A stretch of 64,000 nt of DNA from Pseudomonas asiatica (GCF_040214835.1 NZ_CP157874.1:1740001-1804000); one strand, 5' to 3'; numbered from the stretch's first letter, positions 1 to 11,803 are shown. A program made the numbers and translations. The notes: generated by a model not told the origin, from the letters alone.

Positions 1-1345
1 CCGCCCAGGTATGGCCGTTGCTGTCGCGGCTGAAGCCGGCAATTGCCCGCACGGTGTTCAGCGTGCCGGTCTTGATGTGCCCTTCGCCGGTCATGGCGGT
101 GCGCTTCAGGCGCTTGCGCATGGTGCCGTCCATACCCACCAGCGGCATCGAGCTCATGAACTCGGCGGCATAGGGGCTCTTCCAGGCGGCCTGCAGCATC
201 GCGGCCATCTCCCGGGTGCTGACCCGTTCGGCACGCGACAGGCCGGAGCCGTTTTCCATCACCAGGTGCGGCGCGGTAATGCCTTTCTTCGCCAACCACT
301 GGCGCACCACGCGCTGGGCGGCGCGGGCGTCGTCACCGTCGGCATCGGTGCGGAACTGCGCGCCAAGGCTAAGGAATAGCTGCTGGGCCATGGTGTTGTT
401 GCTGTACTTGTTGATGTCGCGGATCACTTCCACCAGGTCTGGTGAGAAGGCGCGGGCCAGCAGGCGAGCGCCCTTGGGCACGTTCTCGAAGCGGTCGCCA
501 CCCTGGATGCTGCCACCCAGCTCGTTCCAGATCGCGCGCACGGCACCGGCGGCGTAGGTTTGGTGGTCGAGCAGCGACAGGTAGGTCTGCGAGTTGCAGC
601 CGTCACCCAGCTGGCCGCTGACCGTTACGCTGATGCCATCGGCCTGCTGCACCGGGTTGTAGCGCACATCACCCGAGCACTGTTTGGAGGCTACCGCCTT
701 GACCTGGTTGTCGATGCGGATGCTGGCAATCGGCGGTTCGACCGCGATGGTGACCTTGCCGCCATCGTTGCGGGCCACGAAGCGCAGGGCCTTGAGGTTG
801 ACCAGCAGCGAGTCGGGCTTGACCAGGAACGGCTTGTTCACATCGCCGCCGTCGTCGTTGAACTGCGGCAGGTTGGGCTGCACGAAGTGGCTGCGGTCCA
901 GCACCAGGTCGCCGGTGATGGTGCGCACGCCATTGGCGCGCAGGTCACGCATCAGCAGCCACAGCTTCTCCATGTTCAGTTTCGGGTCGCCGCCACCTTT
1001 GAGGTACAGGTTGCCGTTGAGTACACCGTTGCTCAGGGTGCCATCGGTGTAGAACTCGGTTTTCCACTGGAAGGTCGGGCCGAGCAGTTCGAGGGCGGCG
1101 TAGGTGGTGACCAGTTTCATGGTCGAGGCCGGGTTGACCGAGACATCGGCATTGAACACGGTCGGTGTGCCGGGGCCGTCCAGCGGCAGCATCACCAGCG
1201 ACAGGGCAGAATCCTGCAGCTTGTTGGCTTTGAGGGCCTGCTGCACTTTGGCAGGCAGCGTGGTGTTGACGGCGGCGGCCTGGCTGGGCAAGGCGAGTGG
1301 CAACAGCAGGCCGGCAAGAACGAGGGGACGAAGCGTTTTGATCAT
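1..1345 (-). CDS. dacB: D-alanyl-D-alanine carboxypeptidase/endopeptidase PBP4, 3' end beyond window
   Basis: Periplasmic low-molecular-weight penicillin-binding protein of the S13 family, which trims peptidoglycan stem peptides and cleaves cross-links. I translated it by hand from ATG 1345-1343. It has a signal peptide (about residues 1-24, ending SQAAA), the active-site tetrad STMK at residues 74-77, a SxN motif (YSNN) and the KTG triad (IKTGT). About 447 residues are visible; the family is usually 470-490, so only the C-terminal end is missing. It reads away from yggL on the same strand, with a terminator hairpin at 1481-1509 between them. Confident assignment. Confidence 0.93.
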   Translation of the reverse strand, partial: MIKTLRPLVLAGLLLPLALPSQAAAVNTTLPAKVQQALKANKLQDSALSLVMLPLDGPGTPTVFNADVSVNPASTMKLVTTYAALELLGPTFQWKTEFYTDGTLSNGVLNGNLYLKGGGDPKLNMEKLWLLMRDLRANGVRTITGDLVLDRSHFVQPNLPQFNDDGGDVNKPFLVKPDSLLVNLKALRFVARNDGGKVTIAVEPPIASIRIDNQVKAVASKQCSGDVRYNPVQQADGISVTVSGQLGDGCNSQTYLSLLDHQTYAAGAVRAIWNELGGSIQGGDRFENVPKGARLLARAFSPDLVEVIRDINKYSNNTMAQQLFLSLGAQFRTDADGDDARAAQRVVRQWLAKKGITAPHLVMENGSGLSRAERVSTREMAAMLQAAWKSPYAAEFMSSMPLVGMDGTMRKRLKRTAMTGEGHIKTGTLNTVRAIAGFSRDSNGHTWA

Positions 1346-1480
1346 GATCGATAAATACCCTACGGCGAGGGAAAAGGGCATTGGGGCTGTAAGGGATGAT
1401 GGCCCCAGGGTGAAAGAATACGCATTATGCCCCAAGCGCAGCGACGATGCGCCACGTTCGACGGAAAAGCACCCCCAATA

Positions 1481-1509
1481 AAAAAGGCCACCCCTTGGGG
1501 TGGCCTTTT
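1481..1509 (-). terminator. Rho-independent terminator of the yggL unit
   Basis: A perfect 9-bp stem (GGCCACCCC / GGGGTGGCC) with a TT loop lies 22 bases past the yggL stop. Read on the minus strand it is followed by a run of six T. There are also four T on the plus side, so it may act in both directions. Confidence 0.85.
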
Positions 1510-1531
1510 CAGCGATCGAGCCGGGCCGGTA

Positions 1532-1876
1532 TTACTCGGCCTTGTTGATCGGCTTTTCCGGGTACCAGGCGTCCAGCAGCGGGCTGACTTCGATCTTGGT
1601 CAGTTCGCTACGGCCTTTGAGCCAGGCTTCAACGGCTGCACGCTGTTCTTCGCTGACCGAGCCACGTTTGACCGAGCACACCAGGCCGAAATCGTCACCG
1701 CCTACATAGTCCAGGCCGTTGGCGTCCATGGCTTCTGCCAGGAACGCGTCGAGGAAAGCATCGATTGCCTGGTCATCCAGATCTTCCTTGAATTCCAGGT
1801 TCAGCTCGAAGCCCAATTCCTGAAACTCGTCGACACACAGCTTCTTGCGCAGACGACGGGAGCGGTTTGTGGCCAT
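1532..1876 (-). CDS. yggL: YggL family 50S ribosome-binding protein (DUF469)
   Basis: Small acidic protein of 114 residues, beginning MATNRSRRLRKKL and rich in Asp/Glu in the middle. This is the usual size and pattern of the YggL/DUF469 family, whose E. coli member associates with the 50S ribosomal subunit. The start has a good ribosome-binding site (AAGAGGA about 8 bases before ATG). It lies about 40 bases downstream of the hybrid kinase gene on the same strand and is followed by a clear terminator, so it may be the last gene of that transcript. The same neighbour is found next to dacB in P. aeruginosa (from memory). Family assignment is firm; its cellular role is poorly known. Confidence 0.85.
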   Translation of the reverse strand: MATNRSRRLRKKLCVDEFQELGFELNLEFKEDLDDQAIDAFLDAFLAEAMDANGLDYVGGDDFGLVCSVKRGSVSEEQRAAVEAWLKGRSELTKIEVSPLLDAWYPEKPINKAE

Positions 1877-1917
1877 GAAACAATCCTCTTAGGTAATAAC
1901 GCCGCGCAGTCTACCAG

Positions 1918-5550
<3,633 letters not shown>

Positions 5551-5558
5551 GACTACCC

Positions 5559-6182
5559 TCAGACCAGCGCGTTGCGTTTGGCCATTTCAATCAGGTCGAC
5601 CAGTGTATTGACCTGAAGTTTGTGCATGAGGCGCTTCTTGTAGGTACTTACGGTCTTGCTGCTGAGGAACATGCCCTTGGCAATTTCCTTGTTGCTGCGG
5701 CCTTGGGCGAATAGTTGCAGTACCATCAGTTCGCGGTCATTTACCTGACGGAAAAGTTGCAAGTCGGCATCTACCGCCTGTTCATGCTTGATTGCCTGGC
5801 TGGGGAAGTAGTTGTAACCGGCCAGTACGGCCTTGATTGCACTGAGCAGTTCGCTCAGGTCTTCCTGCTTGCACACGTAGCCTGCAGCACCCGAGTGCAT
5901 GCAGCGTACGGCAAACAATGCGGGAGACTGCGCGGTCAGTACCAGCACCTTCATGGGCAGGGCCATGGCCTGGAACCGGGCAAGCACCTCCAGCCCATCC
6001 AGCTTGGGGATGCTGATGTCGAGGATGACCAGGTCGGGCGCGGTTTCGCGAATCATCTGCATGGCGTCAACGCCGTTGTCCGACTCGCCGACAACCTTGT
6101 AATTCTGGTTTTCCAGCAACATACGAACGGCCAGGCGGATGACGGGATGGTCGTCGACGATAAATATGGAATGCATGTTCAA
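5559..6182 (-). CDS. rocA2: LuxR/NarL-type response regulator (RocA2/BvgA-like)
   Basis: DNA-binding response regulator of 207 residues. The N-terminal receiver has the acidic pair DD at 10-11, phospho-acceptor Asp55 (LVILDIS) and a switch Thr in LVLTAQ. The C-terminal part is a LuxR/GerE helix-turn-helix (about 140-205; GRSNKEIAKGMFLSSKTVSTYKK). It is the first gene of the operon with the BvgS-type kinase 8 bases downstream, which makes it the obvious phosphorelay partner. In P. aeruginosa the related pair RocS2-RocA2 affects fimbrial and efflux genes; the equivalent targets here are unknown. No EAL/HD-type RocR-like antagonist gene is found nearby. Confidence 0.85.
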   Translation of the reverse strand: MNMHSIFIVDDHPVIRLAVRMLLENQNYKVVGESDNGVDAMQMIRETAPDLVILDISIPKLDGLEVLARFQAMALPMKVLVLTAQSPALFAVRCMHSGAAGYVCKQEDLSELLSAIKAVLAGYNYFPSQAIKHEQAVDADLQLFRQVNDRELMVLQLFAQGRSNKEIAKGMFLSSKTVSTYKKRLMHKLQVNTLVDLIEMAKRNALV

Positions 6183-6418
6183 CTTCCCTGCGGGCTATTG
6201 AGGGTGACAGGCGGCACCTTATCGCAGTTGGAAGTCGTCAGGCATGCGAGGAAGGGCTATTAGCCCTATATGGGAAATGGCTTACAAGATAAAACAAAAC
6301 GGGCTACGAGACAGGCGCGTTTAACTCGATGTCAAAGCGTGATTGGTAACTTTTCATTTATTCTTATTCGTGCTGTTTAACTTGTTGCCAGTATATGTAG
6401 GAAGTTTCCCACAATACA

Positions 6419-6452
6419 CGGTGCAGCTTCGGGCAATGCCCGGGCTGCACCG
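6419..6452 (-). terminator. Hairpin just downstream of the dgt stop
   Basis: A compound stem-loop: CGGTGCAGC pairs with GCTGCACCG (9 bp), and inside it CGGGC pairs with GCCCG around an AAT loop. It begins 7 bases past the dGTPase stop. There is no T-run after it on the minus strand, so it could be a weak terminator or an mRNA 3'-end stabiliser. Confidence 0.45.
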
Positions 6453-6459
6453 GCAGGGC

Positions 6460-7791
6460 TCAGGTCGGGCTGGAGCGCCCGGTCATTTCCCGGGCCATTT
6501 CGCTGGCATAGCTGTCGGTCATCCCGGCGATGAAGTCGATCATGCGCAGGAAGGCGCTGTGCAGCGAGCCGTGTGGGTCGGGGGCATTGTTGCCGATAAG
6601 GTCCAGTACCCGGCGGCTCTTGAACGATGGCGTGCGTCCGCCGTGCTGTTCGAGGGCGGCGCCGCAGAAGGTGTTCAGCAGAATCTCCAGCGTGGTGTAG
6701 GCGCCGATCTCGTGCAGGGTCTTGCGCTTGTCCTGGAAGATTTTGTTGCGTGCCATGTCCTTGGCCTGCAGCACGCAGCGCTTGGCCGGGCCGTGCATGT
6801 GTTCGACCAGGTCGCCCGCCAGCTGGCCGGCCAGCAAGGCTTGCTGCTGCTCGACGAAGGCGCGGGCGGCAGCGTTGGTCAGGTGCTCGATGGCCTTGCC
6901 GCGCAGGATCGCCAGCTTGCGCCGCCGGGAGTCGCCTGGGCCGAGCTGGCGGTAGGTTTCCGGCAGGTCATCGCCGACCAGGTCGAGCAGCAGCGCTTCG
7001 ACTTCGGCGTACTGCAGCAACTCCATTTCCAGGCCGTCTTCCAGGTCGATCAGCGCGTAGCAGATGTCATCCGCAGCCTCCATCAGGTAGACCAGCGGGT
7101 GGCGCGCCCAGCGCTGGTGTTCCAGTTGCGGCAGGCCGAGCTTGCGGGCGATCTGCTCGAGCAGTGGCAGTTCACTCTGGTAACTGCCGAACTTGTGCTT
7201 CTTGTAGCCCAGGGCGTCGGCGTGGCGTGCGCTCCACGGGTACTTCAGGTAAGTGCCGAGGGTGGCATAGGTCAGCCGGGTACCGCCGTCGAACTGGTGG
7301 TACTCCAGCTGGGTGAGTACGCGAAAGCCTTGGGCGTTGCCTTCGAAGTTGAGGAAGTCGGCGCGCTCGTCGTCGCTCATGTCGTCCAGCCAGCCACGCC
7401 CGGCGGCCTGCTGGAACCAGTGGCGGATGGCGTCTTCGCCAGAGTGGCCGAACGGTGGGTTGCCGATGTCATGGGCCAGGCAGGCCGACTGCACGATCAT
7501 CCCCAGGTCGCTGGGGGCGCACCAGTCCGGCAGGCTGTCGCGCAGGGTTTCGCCGACGCGCATGCCCAGCGAGCGGCCGACGCAGCTGACTTCCAGCGAG
7601 TGGGTCAGGCGTGTGTGGATATGGTCGTTGCTGGAAACCGGGTGCACCTGGGTCTTGCGCCCGAGGCGGCGGAAGGCACCGGAGAAGATGATGCGGTCGT
7701 GGTCCTTGTGGAAGGGGCTGCGCCCGAGTTCATCGGCGCTGTACAGGGCTTTGCCCAGGCGTTCGCGGGTGAGCAGGGTGTGCCAGTCCAA
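6460..7791 (-). CDS. dgt: Deoxyguanosinetriphosphate triphosphohydrolase-like protein
   Basis: Cytoplasmic HD-superfamily hydrolase of 443 residues, in the dGTPase family that releases triphosphate from dNTPs. The metal-binding HD pattern is visible: HTRLTHSLE (first His), then [11 protein letters not shown] (His-Asp) and a downstream [11 protein letters not shown] segment. The start codon is TTG (MDWHTLL), supported by a GGAG sequence about 9 bases upstream. There is no in-frame ATG that keeps the conserved N-terminus. It lies upstream of the RocA2-like gene on the same strand with a 277-base gap, so it is probably a separate transcript. Substrate preference cannot be read from sequence. Confidence 0.9.
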   Translation of the reverse strand: MDWHTLLTRERLGKALYSADELGRSPFHKDHDRIIFSGAFRRLGRKTQVHPVSSNDHIHTRLTHSLEVSCVGRSLGMRVGETLRDSLPDWCAPSDLGMIVQSACLAHDIGNPPFGHSGEDAIRHWFQQAAGRGWLDDMSDDERADFLNFEGNAQGFRVLTQLEYHQFDGGTRLTYATLGTYLKYPWSARHADALGYKKHKFGSYQSELPLLEQIARKLGLPQLEHQRWARHPLVYLMEAADDICYALIDLEDGLEMELLQYAEVEALLLDLVGDDLPETYRQLGPGDSRRRKLAILRGKAIEHLTNAAARAFVEQQQALLAGQLAGDLVEHMHGPAKRCVLQAKDMARNKIFQDKRKTLHEIGAYTTLEILLNTFCGAALEQHGGRTPSFKSRRVLDLIGNNAPDPHGSLHSAFLRMIDFIAGMTDSYASEMAREMTGRSSPT

Positions 7792-7867
7792 GGCGCGGTC
7801 TCCTGTGGATCGAGGGGTATAGCTTCCGGTGTCCGGAAGGGCAGCGCAAGGGGTAAGCCCGTAATGG

Positions 7868-7957
7868 CCCTATCGCCGGCAAGCCGGCTCCCACAGGGAT
7901 TGCACATGGCTTGAGGCCGATGCGGTCGAGGTGGGAGCCGGCTTGCCGGCGATAGGG
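7868..7957. repeat. REP inverted pair
   Basis: Two 27-base arms (7868-7894 and 7931-7957), CCCTATCGCCGGCAAGCCGG and its continuation, are exact reverse complements with a 36-base spacer. It sits between the YqjK-like gene and dgt. Its core differs from both other REP sequence types in this window. Confidence 0.85.
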
Positions 7958-7980
7958 TCGGTGCAGTCGACGGAAAACGC

Positions 7981-8310
7981 TCAGGGGCGGCGGCTGCCTT
8001 GCAGGTACAGGCGCAGCAGCGGCAGCAGGCTGGTGCCCAGGCGCAACAGCCGCGCCAGGTTGCCGCTGCGCACGCCCTTGCCGGTGAGGAAACCCAGCGC
8101 CACCACGGCGCCAATCCCCCACAGCGGCGCATGCTTGATGCCCAGCCCGTCGTGCAGCGAGCTGCCCATGCCGCGCACGCGGCGCAGTGGCTCAAGCAAC
8201 TGCGCGGACTCGTGGCGGATTTCCTGGCGGTGCATTTCCATGCGCAGGCGCAGCAGCGCCTTGCGCAGTTCGCGCGGGTTTCGGGTGTTTGGCAGTTCTG
8301 GCAGGCTCAT
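7981..8310 (-). CDS. Small membrane-associated protein, third gene of a YqjD-YqjE-YqjK-like cluster
   Basis: Predicted 109-residue protein starting MSLPELPNTRNPREL. The first half is basic and helical (RLRMEMHRQEIRHES), followed by a hydrophobic stretch (APLWGIGAVVALGFLTG) that could be one membrane helix and a second weaker one near the C-terminus. The ATG overlaps the stop of the upstream holin-family gene by the ATGA arrangement, so the two are translationally coupled. Position and size match YqjK of the enterobacterial yqjD-yqjE-yqjK cluster, but I cannot confirm the family from sequence. Function unknown; an envelope or stress role is an inference from its partners. Confidence 0.7.
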   Translation of the reverse strand: MSLPELPNTRNPRELRKALLRLRMEMHRQEIRHESAQLLEPLRRVRGMGSSLHDGLGIKHAPLWGIGAVVALGFLTGKGVRSGNLARLLRLGTSLLPLLRLYLQGSRRP

Positions 8311-8681
8311 GGCAACAGGCGCTCCCGGTCCTTGGCAAGTTCCTCGAGGGTGGCGCCGAAGGGCGACGACTCGTCGAACACTGCTGCCTTCAGACGCAGG
8401 CCGCAATACAGCGCGGCGATGCCGTAGAACACGCACAGGCCGATGATGCCGGCCAGGCGATAGCTGTCCCACAGCAACACCAGCAACAGCCCGGACAGCG
8501 CCGTCAGCAGCAGCAGGGCGAATACCAGGGCCAGGCCGGCGAACAGCAGCAGGCTCAAGGTGCGGCCCTTCTGCTCCTGCAACTCGATGCCAAACAGTTC
8601 GATATGGCTGTGCAGCAGCCCCAGGGCAGCCGCGCCCAGGCGCCTGCCCGAGGCGCTGGCGCCGTTGGCGTCGTTCTCCAT
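8307..8681 (-). CDS. Phage-holin-superfamily (YqjE-like) inner-membrane protein
   Basis: 124 residues with two adjacent strongly hydrophobic helices (about 45-68, TLSLLLFAGLALVFALLLL, and 72-95, LVLLWDSYRLAGIIGLCVFYG). These are flanked by a polar N-terminus and a C-terminal charged tail. This is the layout of the Holin_3_6/YqjE family; the name reflects topology, not lysis. It sits between the DUF883 protein (9 bases upstream) and the YqjK-like protein (4-base ATGA overlap), so the three are one operon. In enterobacteria the cluster is linked to stationary phase and stress; that role here is inferred. Confidence 0.78.
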   Translation of the reverse strand: MENDANGASASGRRLGAAALGLLHSHIELFGIELQEQKGRTLSLLLFAGLALVFALLLLTALSGLLLVLLWDSYRLAGIIGLCVFYGIAALYCGLRLKAAVFDESSPFGATLEELAKDRERLLP

Positions 8682-8690
8682 GGGAACCCC

Positions 8691-9005
8691 TTAGCGCCGG
8701 TTGGCCAGCAGGCCGATCAACAGGCCGACGCCAGCGGCAATGCCGATCGCCTGCCATGGTTTTTCCTGCACGTACTGTTCGGCACTGCCCAGTGCTGCCT
8801 GGCCGCGCTCGCGCACCGAGTCCTGGGTCAGCTGCAGGCTTTCGCGGGCCTGGGCCAGGCGTTCGTGGATCTGTTCACGCAATTCGTCAGCCTGGTCGCC
8901 GGCCAGGTTGGCGGTGTCGGCCAGCAGCTTCTCGGTGTCGCGGACCAGTGCCTGGAAGTCAGCCATCAATATCTCTTGTGCAGTCTTTGCCGATTTGCTG
9001 GCCAT
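8691..9005 (-). CDS. DUF883 family protein (ElaB/YqjD-like), ribosome- and membrane-associated
   Basis: 104 residues. A long amphipathic, probably coiled-coil N-terminal part (about 10-75, rich in Ala, Glu, Gln and Leu) is followed by one C-terminal membrane helix (AIGIAAGVGLLIGLLANRR), ending in basic residues. This C-tail-anchored layout is that of ElaB/YqjD/DUF883 proteins, which bind ribosomes at the membrane in stationary phase in E. coli. I start it at ATG 9005 (MASKSAK), not at the upstream in-frame codon at 9065: the extra 20 residues are not family-like. It is the first gene of a three-gene operon. Confidence 0.82.
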   Translation of the reverse strand: MASKSAKTAQEILMADFQALVRDTEKLLADTANLAGDQADELREQIHERLAQARESLQLTQDSVRERGQAALGSAEQYVQEKPWQAIGIAAGVGLLIGLLANRR

Positions 9006-9318
9006 GGGTGTCTCCCTGTCGATGAGTGTTGGTAGTTCGAGTGATAGCACGCGCGGAAGGTTCAAGTGCCGGCGCTGGTATGGGCCTTGCTAAGGCTTTG
9101 CCACGTTGCGGGGCGCCCCAGGCAGGTATTGCGCCGATTAGGGGCGCCAGCGCAACGGATACCGATAAACCTTAACCCAATCCACGACAAACCCAAGAAA
9201 AAACCACGCAGGCTCCGCCCGGCTCACCGAAACAGGGCAGGGGGCTGGCACCGATTCGGTGCAGGGATGCAGGTTCTTGAACTGTCCTGGTGCCTTTTTC
9301 AGCAGGTCTGCCTATTTC
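9006..9318. other. Intergenic region between divergent DUF883 and ammonium transporter genes
   Basis: 313 bases without a convincing gene. It must hold the promoters of both flanking units. The only strong pattern I see is the dyad at 9248-9262, listed separately. A-rich stretches occur near 9180-9210. No clear sigma-54 promoter was found. Confidence 0.6.
9248..9262 (+). promoter_or_regulatory. NtrC-like dyad upstream of the ammonium transporter
   Basis: GCACC-GATTC-GGTGC is a perfect match to the NtrC consensus GCACC-N5-GGTGC. It is centred 64 bases before the transporter start. Nitrogen control of an ammonium transporter would make sense, but the site is nearer the start than usual for an activator of a sigma-54 promoter, and it could also form an RNA hairpin. 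Confidence 0.45.
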
Positions 9319-10527
9319 ATGGAAAACATGCACAGCGCGATGGACTCCCTGGTCCACGGTTCCAACACCCTGTTCATTCTCATGGGCGCCATTCTGGTGC
9401 TGGCCATGCACGCCGGCTTCGCTTTTCTCGAAGTGGGCACGGTGCGCCACAAGAACCAGGTCAACGCCTTGTCGAAAATTCTCAGCGACTTCGCTATCTC
9501 GGCATTGGTGTACTTCTTCATCGGCTACTGGATCGCCTACGGCGTCAACTTCTTCCAGCCAGCGGCGGCGCTGGCGGCCGACCATGGCTATGCGCTGGTC
9601 AAGTGCTTCTTCCTGCTGACCTTTGCAGCGGCGATCCCTGCGATCATCTCCGGGGGTATCGCCGAGCGGGCGCGCTTCGTGCCGCAACTGTGTGCCACGG
9701 CGTTGATCGTGGCGTTCATCTACCCGTTCTTCGAGGGCGTGGTGTGGAACGGCAACCTGGGCGTTCAGGCCTGGTTGCAGGCACGCTTCGGCGCGCCGTT
9801 CCATGACTTTGCCGGCTCGGTGGTGGTGCATGCCATGGGTGGTTGGCTGGCGCTGGCGGCGGTGCTACTGCTGGGCGCGCGCCGCGGGCGCTACCGCGAT
9901 GGCCGGCTGGTGGCGTTTGCGCCGTCGAGCATTCCCTTCCTGGCATTGGGGTCGTGGATCCTGATCATCGGCTGGTTCGGCTTCAACGTCATGAGTGCCC
10001 AGACCTTGCAGGGTGTCAGCGGCCTGGTGGCGATCAACTCGCTGATGGCCATGGTCGGTGGCACCCTGTCGGCCTTGCTGGCCGGGCGTAACGACCCGGG
10101 CTTCCTGCATAACGGGCCGCTGGCCGGGCTGGTAGCGGTTTGTGCCGGTTCCGACCTGATGCACCCGATTGGTGCGCTGGCCACCGGCCTGGTGGCGGGC
10201 GCGCTGTTCGTCTGGACCTTCACCGCGGCGCAGAACCGCTGGAAGATCGACGATGTGCTGGGGGTGTGGCCGTTGCATGGCCTGTGCGGTGTCTGGGGTG
10301 GCATGGCCTGCGGTATCTTCGGCCAGGAGGTGCTGGGTGGCATGGGCGGTGTCAGCCTGGTCAGCCAGTTGCTGGGCAGCCTGATGGGCGTGGTGGTGGC
10401 ATTGGCCGGCGGTTTTGCCGTGTATGGTGCAATCCGCGCGCTGCACGGGCTGCGCTTGAGCCATGAGCAGGAGTTCCAGGGCGCGGACCTGTCGCTGCAC
10501 CGTATCGGCGCCACCAGCCAGGATTGA
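9319..10527 (+). CDS. Ammonium transporter (Amt/MEP/Rh family)
   Basis: Inner-membrane channel of 402 residues that conducts ammonium/ammonia. Eleven hydrophobic segments run through the length. Family hallmarks are visible: an early GFAFLEVGTVR segment, the pore His pair (VVVHAMGG and VWPLHGLCGVWGG), FGFNVMSA and the late GGFAVYG. I start at ATG 9319 (MENMHSAMDSL), where family similarity begins; an in-frame ATG at 9259 would add 20 residues with no signal-peptide character. No glnK gene is adjacent, so this is likely a secondary Amt outside the usual glnK-amtB operon. A possible NtrC site lies upstream. Confidence 0.92.
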   Translation: MENMHSAMDSLVHGSNTLFILMGAILVLAMHAGFAFLEVGTVRHKNQVNALSKILSDFAISALVYFFIGYWIAYGVNFFQPAAALAADHGYALVKCFFLLTFAAAIPAIISGGIAERARFVPQLCATALIVAFIYPFFEGVVWNGNLGVQAWLQARFGAPFHDFAGSVVVHAMGGWLALAAVLLLGARRGRYRDGRLVAFAPSSIPFLALGSWILIIGWFGFNVMSAQTLQGVSGLVAINSLMAMVGGTLSALLAGRNDPGFLHNGPLAGLVAVCAGSDLMHPIGALATGLVAGALFVWTFTAAQNRWKIDDVLGVWPLHGLCGVWGGMACGIFGQEVLGGMGGVSLVSQLLGSLMGVVVALAGGFAVYGAIRALHGLRLSHEQEFQGADLSLHRIGATSQD

Positions 10528-10598
10528 GCCAGGTCAGGTGCACGGACGGCAGTACGGACCTAGAATAGGTTTCTCCCTGCCAAACCGGACTTGCCCCC

Positions 10599-10838
10599 AT
10601 GCTGCCTGAATGCCAACTGTTCGGCACCCTCGGCTGCCACCTGTGTGAAGTGGCCGAGGCCGTGCTGATGCCCTTCGTCGACCATGGCCTGCTGGTGGAG
10701 CTGGTCGATATTGCCGAGAACGAAGCCCTGTTCGAACGCTATGGCCTGATCATTCCGGTGCTGCGCCGCTGTGACAATGGCGGCGAGCTGCACTGGCCGT
10801 TCGATGCCGAACAGGTGGTGGCGTTTCTCGCGCAGTAA
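10599..10838 (+). CDS. Glutaredoxin-like family protein (DUF836)
   Basis: 79 residues with a short thioredoxin-fold pattern: LFGTLGCHLCEVAE at the N-terminus carries a CxxC pair (CHLC, residues 13-16), followed by IPVL (the cis-proline region) and a C-terminal W-F-D-A helix. This is the glutaredoxin-like/DUF836 family found in many Pseudomonas. A thiol-disulfide role is suggested by the CxxC pair but the partner is unknown. It stands alone between the ammonium transporter and the M15 peptidase on the same strand. Confidence 0.85.
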   Translation: MLPECQLFGTLGCHLCEVAEAVLMPFVDHGLLVELVDIAENEALFERYGLIIPVLRRCDNGGELHWPFDAEQVVAFLAQ

Positions 10839-10946
10839 TCGCACAAGGGGAGGTCTGTCCCTGCTCCATGCAGTGTGGTGCGTTGTGATGATCCGCTGCC
10901 GGCACGTTGAGGCCGGCATCCTTCACCGGTCATCAGGAACCCAGCC

Positions 10947-11378
10947 ATGCGTATTTCCCCCCATTTCACCCTTGATGAAATGACCGTTTCGCAGCTCGCC
11001 GCCAGGGAAGGGCTCGACAACAATCCTCCAGCCGAAGCCCGTGCCAACCTGCAGTTGCTGTGCAATGCACTGGAGCAGGTGCGCGCGCTGTTCGGTGCAC
11101 CAGTCATCGTCAGCAGCGGCTATCGCAGCCCCGCAGTCAACCAGCGCATTGGCGGGGCGCTGACGAGCAAGCATCTGCAGGGGCTGGCAGCTGACTTCAC
11201 GGTGATTGAAGTGAGCCCGCGCGAGGTGGTGCGCCGGATCAGCGAAAGCGCCATCCCCTTCGACCAGTTGATCCTCGAATTCGATGACTGGGTGCACCTG
11301 GCCGTGTCGCGTAGCGCCCCCCGGCGCCAGGTGCTGACCATCCGCAAAGGCACCGGCTATCTGCCGGGCCTGCAATGA
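10947..11378 (+). CDS. M15-family peptidase (D-Ala-D-Ala carboxypeptidase/endolysin-like)
   Basis: 143 residues with the zinc-site pattern of Peptidase_M15_3: SSGYRSPAVN, then SKHLQGLAADF (His and Asp ligands) and a C-terminal DDWVHLAV (third ligand His). Substrates of the family are peptidoglycan peptide cross-links. There is no signal peptide (it begins MRISPHFTLDEMT). This is the layout of phage endolysin-type M15 enzymes and of stand-alone chromosomal copies in Pseudomonas. No other phage genes are near. It ends 34 bases before the LexA box of the next gene. Confidence 0.85.
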   Translation: MRISPHFTLDEMTVSQLAAREGLDNNPPAEARANLQLLCNALEQVRALFGAPVIVSSGYRSPAVNQRIGGALTSKHLQGLAADFTVIEVSPREVVRRISESAIPFDQLILEFDDWVHLAVSRSAPRRQVLTIRKGTGYLPGLQ

Positions 11379-11412
11379 AGCGCATTGACGGCGCCAAGGG
11401 GATGTTCGTATG

Positions 11413-11428
11413 CTGTATATAAATACAG
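11413..11428 (+). promoter_or_regulatory. LexA (SOS) box
   Basis: CTGTATATAAATACAG matches the Pseudomonas/E. coli LexA operator CTGT-N8-ACAG with an AT-rich core. It ends 15 bases before the ATG at 11444, where a repressor would block initiation. lexA itself is at 51290-51898 in this window. Confidence 0.85.
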
Positions 11429-11443
11429 TATCGAGGTGAAGCC

Positions 11444-11752
11444 ATGCTCAATGTCGAGCAACTCAAGTACAGCGTCAACCGCATGCCCGTCGAGCGGGTG
11501 GCCGACGCTGTTCTGGAACTGCGCCTCGAAGGCCTGGTGACCGACGACCGTACGCCGTTCGGCAAGGTCCACTTCAATACCTGTTTCGCCGAGATCGAGG
11601 CCCTGTTCCAGCGTGCCGGCTACCACCGTGGGCTGGACGTGGTGGGCTACCAGGGGTTGCTGTATGCCCTCTACGACCCTGGGCGCTGGGAGCCGGTGCA
11701 GGTGTTGCGCTGGCTGAAGGAGCGCTGCGAGGCCATTGCCCAGGCTGGTTGA
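11444..11752 (+). CDS. Uncharacterised 102-residue protein under a LexA box
   Basis: I do not recognise the family. The protein is soluble in appearance, mixed alpha/beta, with no signal peptide or membrane helix. It begins MLNVEQLKYSVNRMP and has a repeated E/L-rich helix (ERVADAVLELRLEGL), a YHRGLDVVGYQGLLYALYD middle and an amphipathic C-terminal helix. Translation start is firm: GAGGTG lies 6 bases before the ATG. The operator 15 bases upstream makes it part of the SOS regulon by inference. It is followed by the pseudouridine synthase gene 51 bases later on the same strand, which might therefore be partly damage-induced too. Confidence 0.8.
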   Translation: MLNVEQLKYSVNRMPVERVADAVLELRLEGLVTDDRTPFGKVHFNTCFAEIEALFQRAGYHRGLDVVGYQGLLYALYDPGRWEPVQVLRWLKERCEAIAQAG

Positions 11753-11803
11753 GGGCGCGGGCTTGGGGGATAATGCGCGGCCGTGAACGTTTCGAGCCCT
11801 GCC

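Noticed and set aside
9283..9310. Sigma-54 promoter candidate before the ammonium transporter
   Set aside because: The nearest GG and GC doublets are 11 bases apart instead of 10, and the rest of the consensus is poor.
9259..9318. Upstream start for the ammonium transporter
   Set aside because: The extra 20 residues do not resemble the family and contain no signal peptide; similarity begins at MENMHS.
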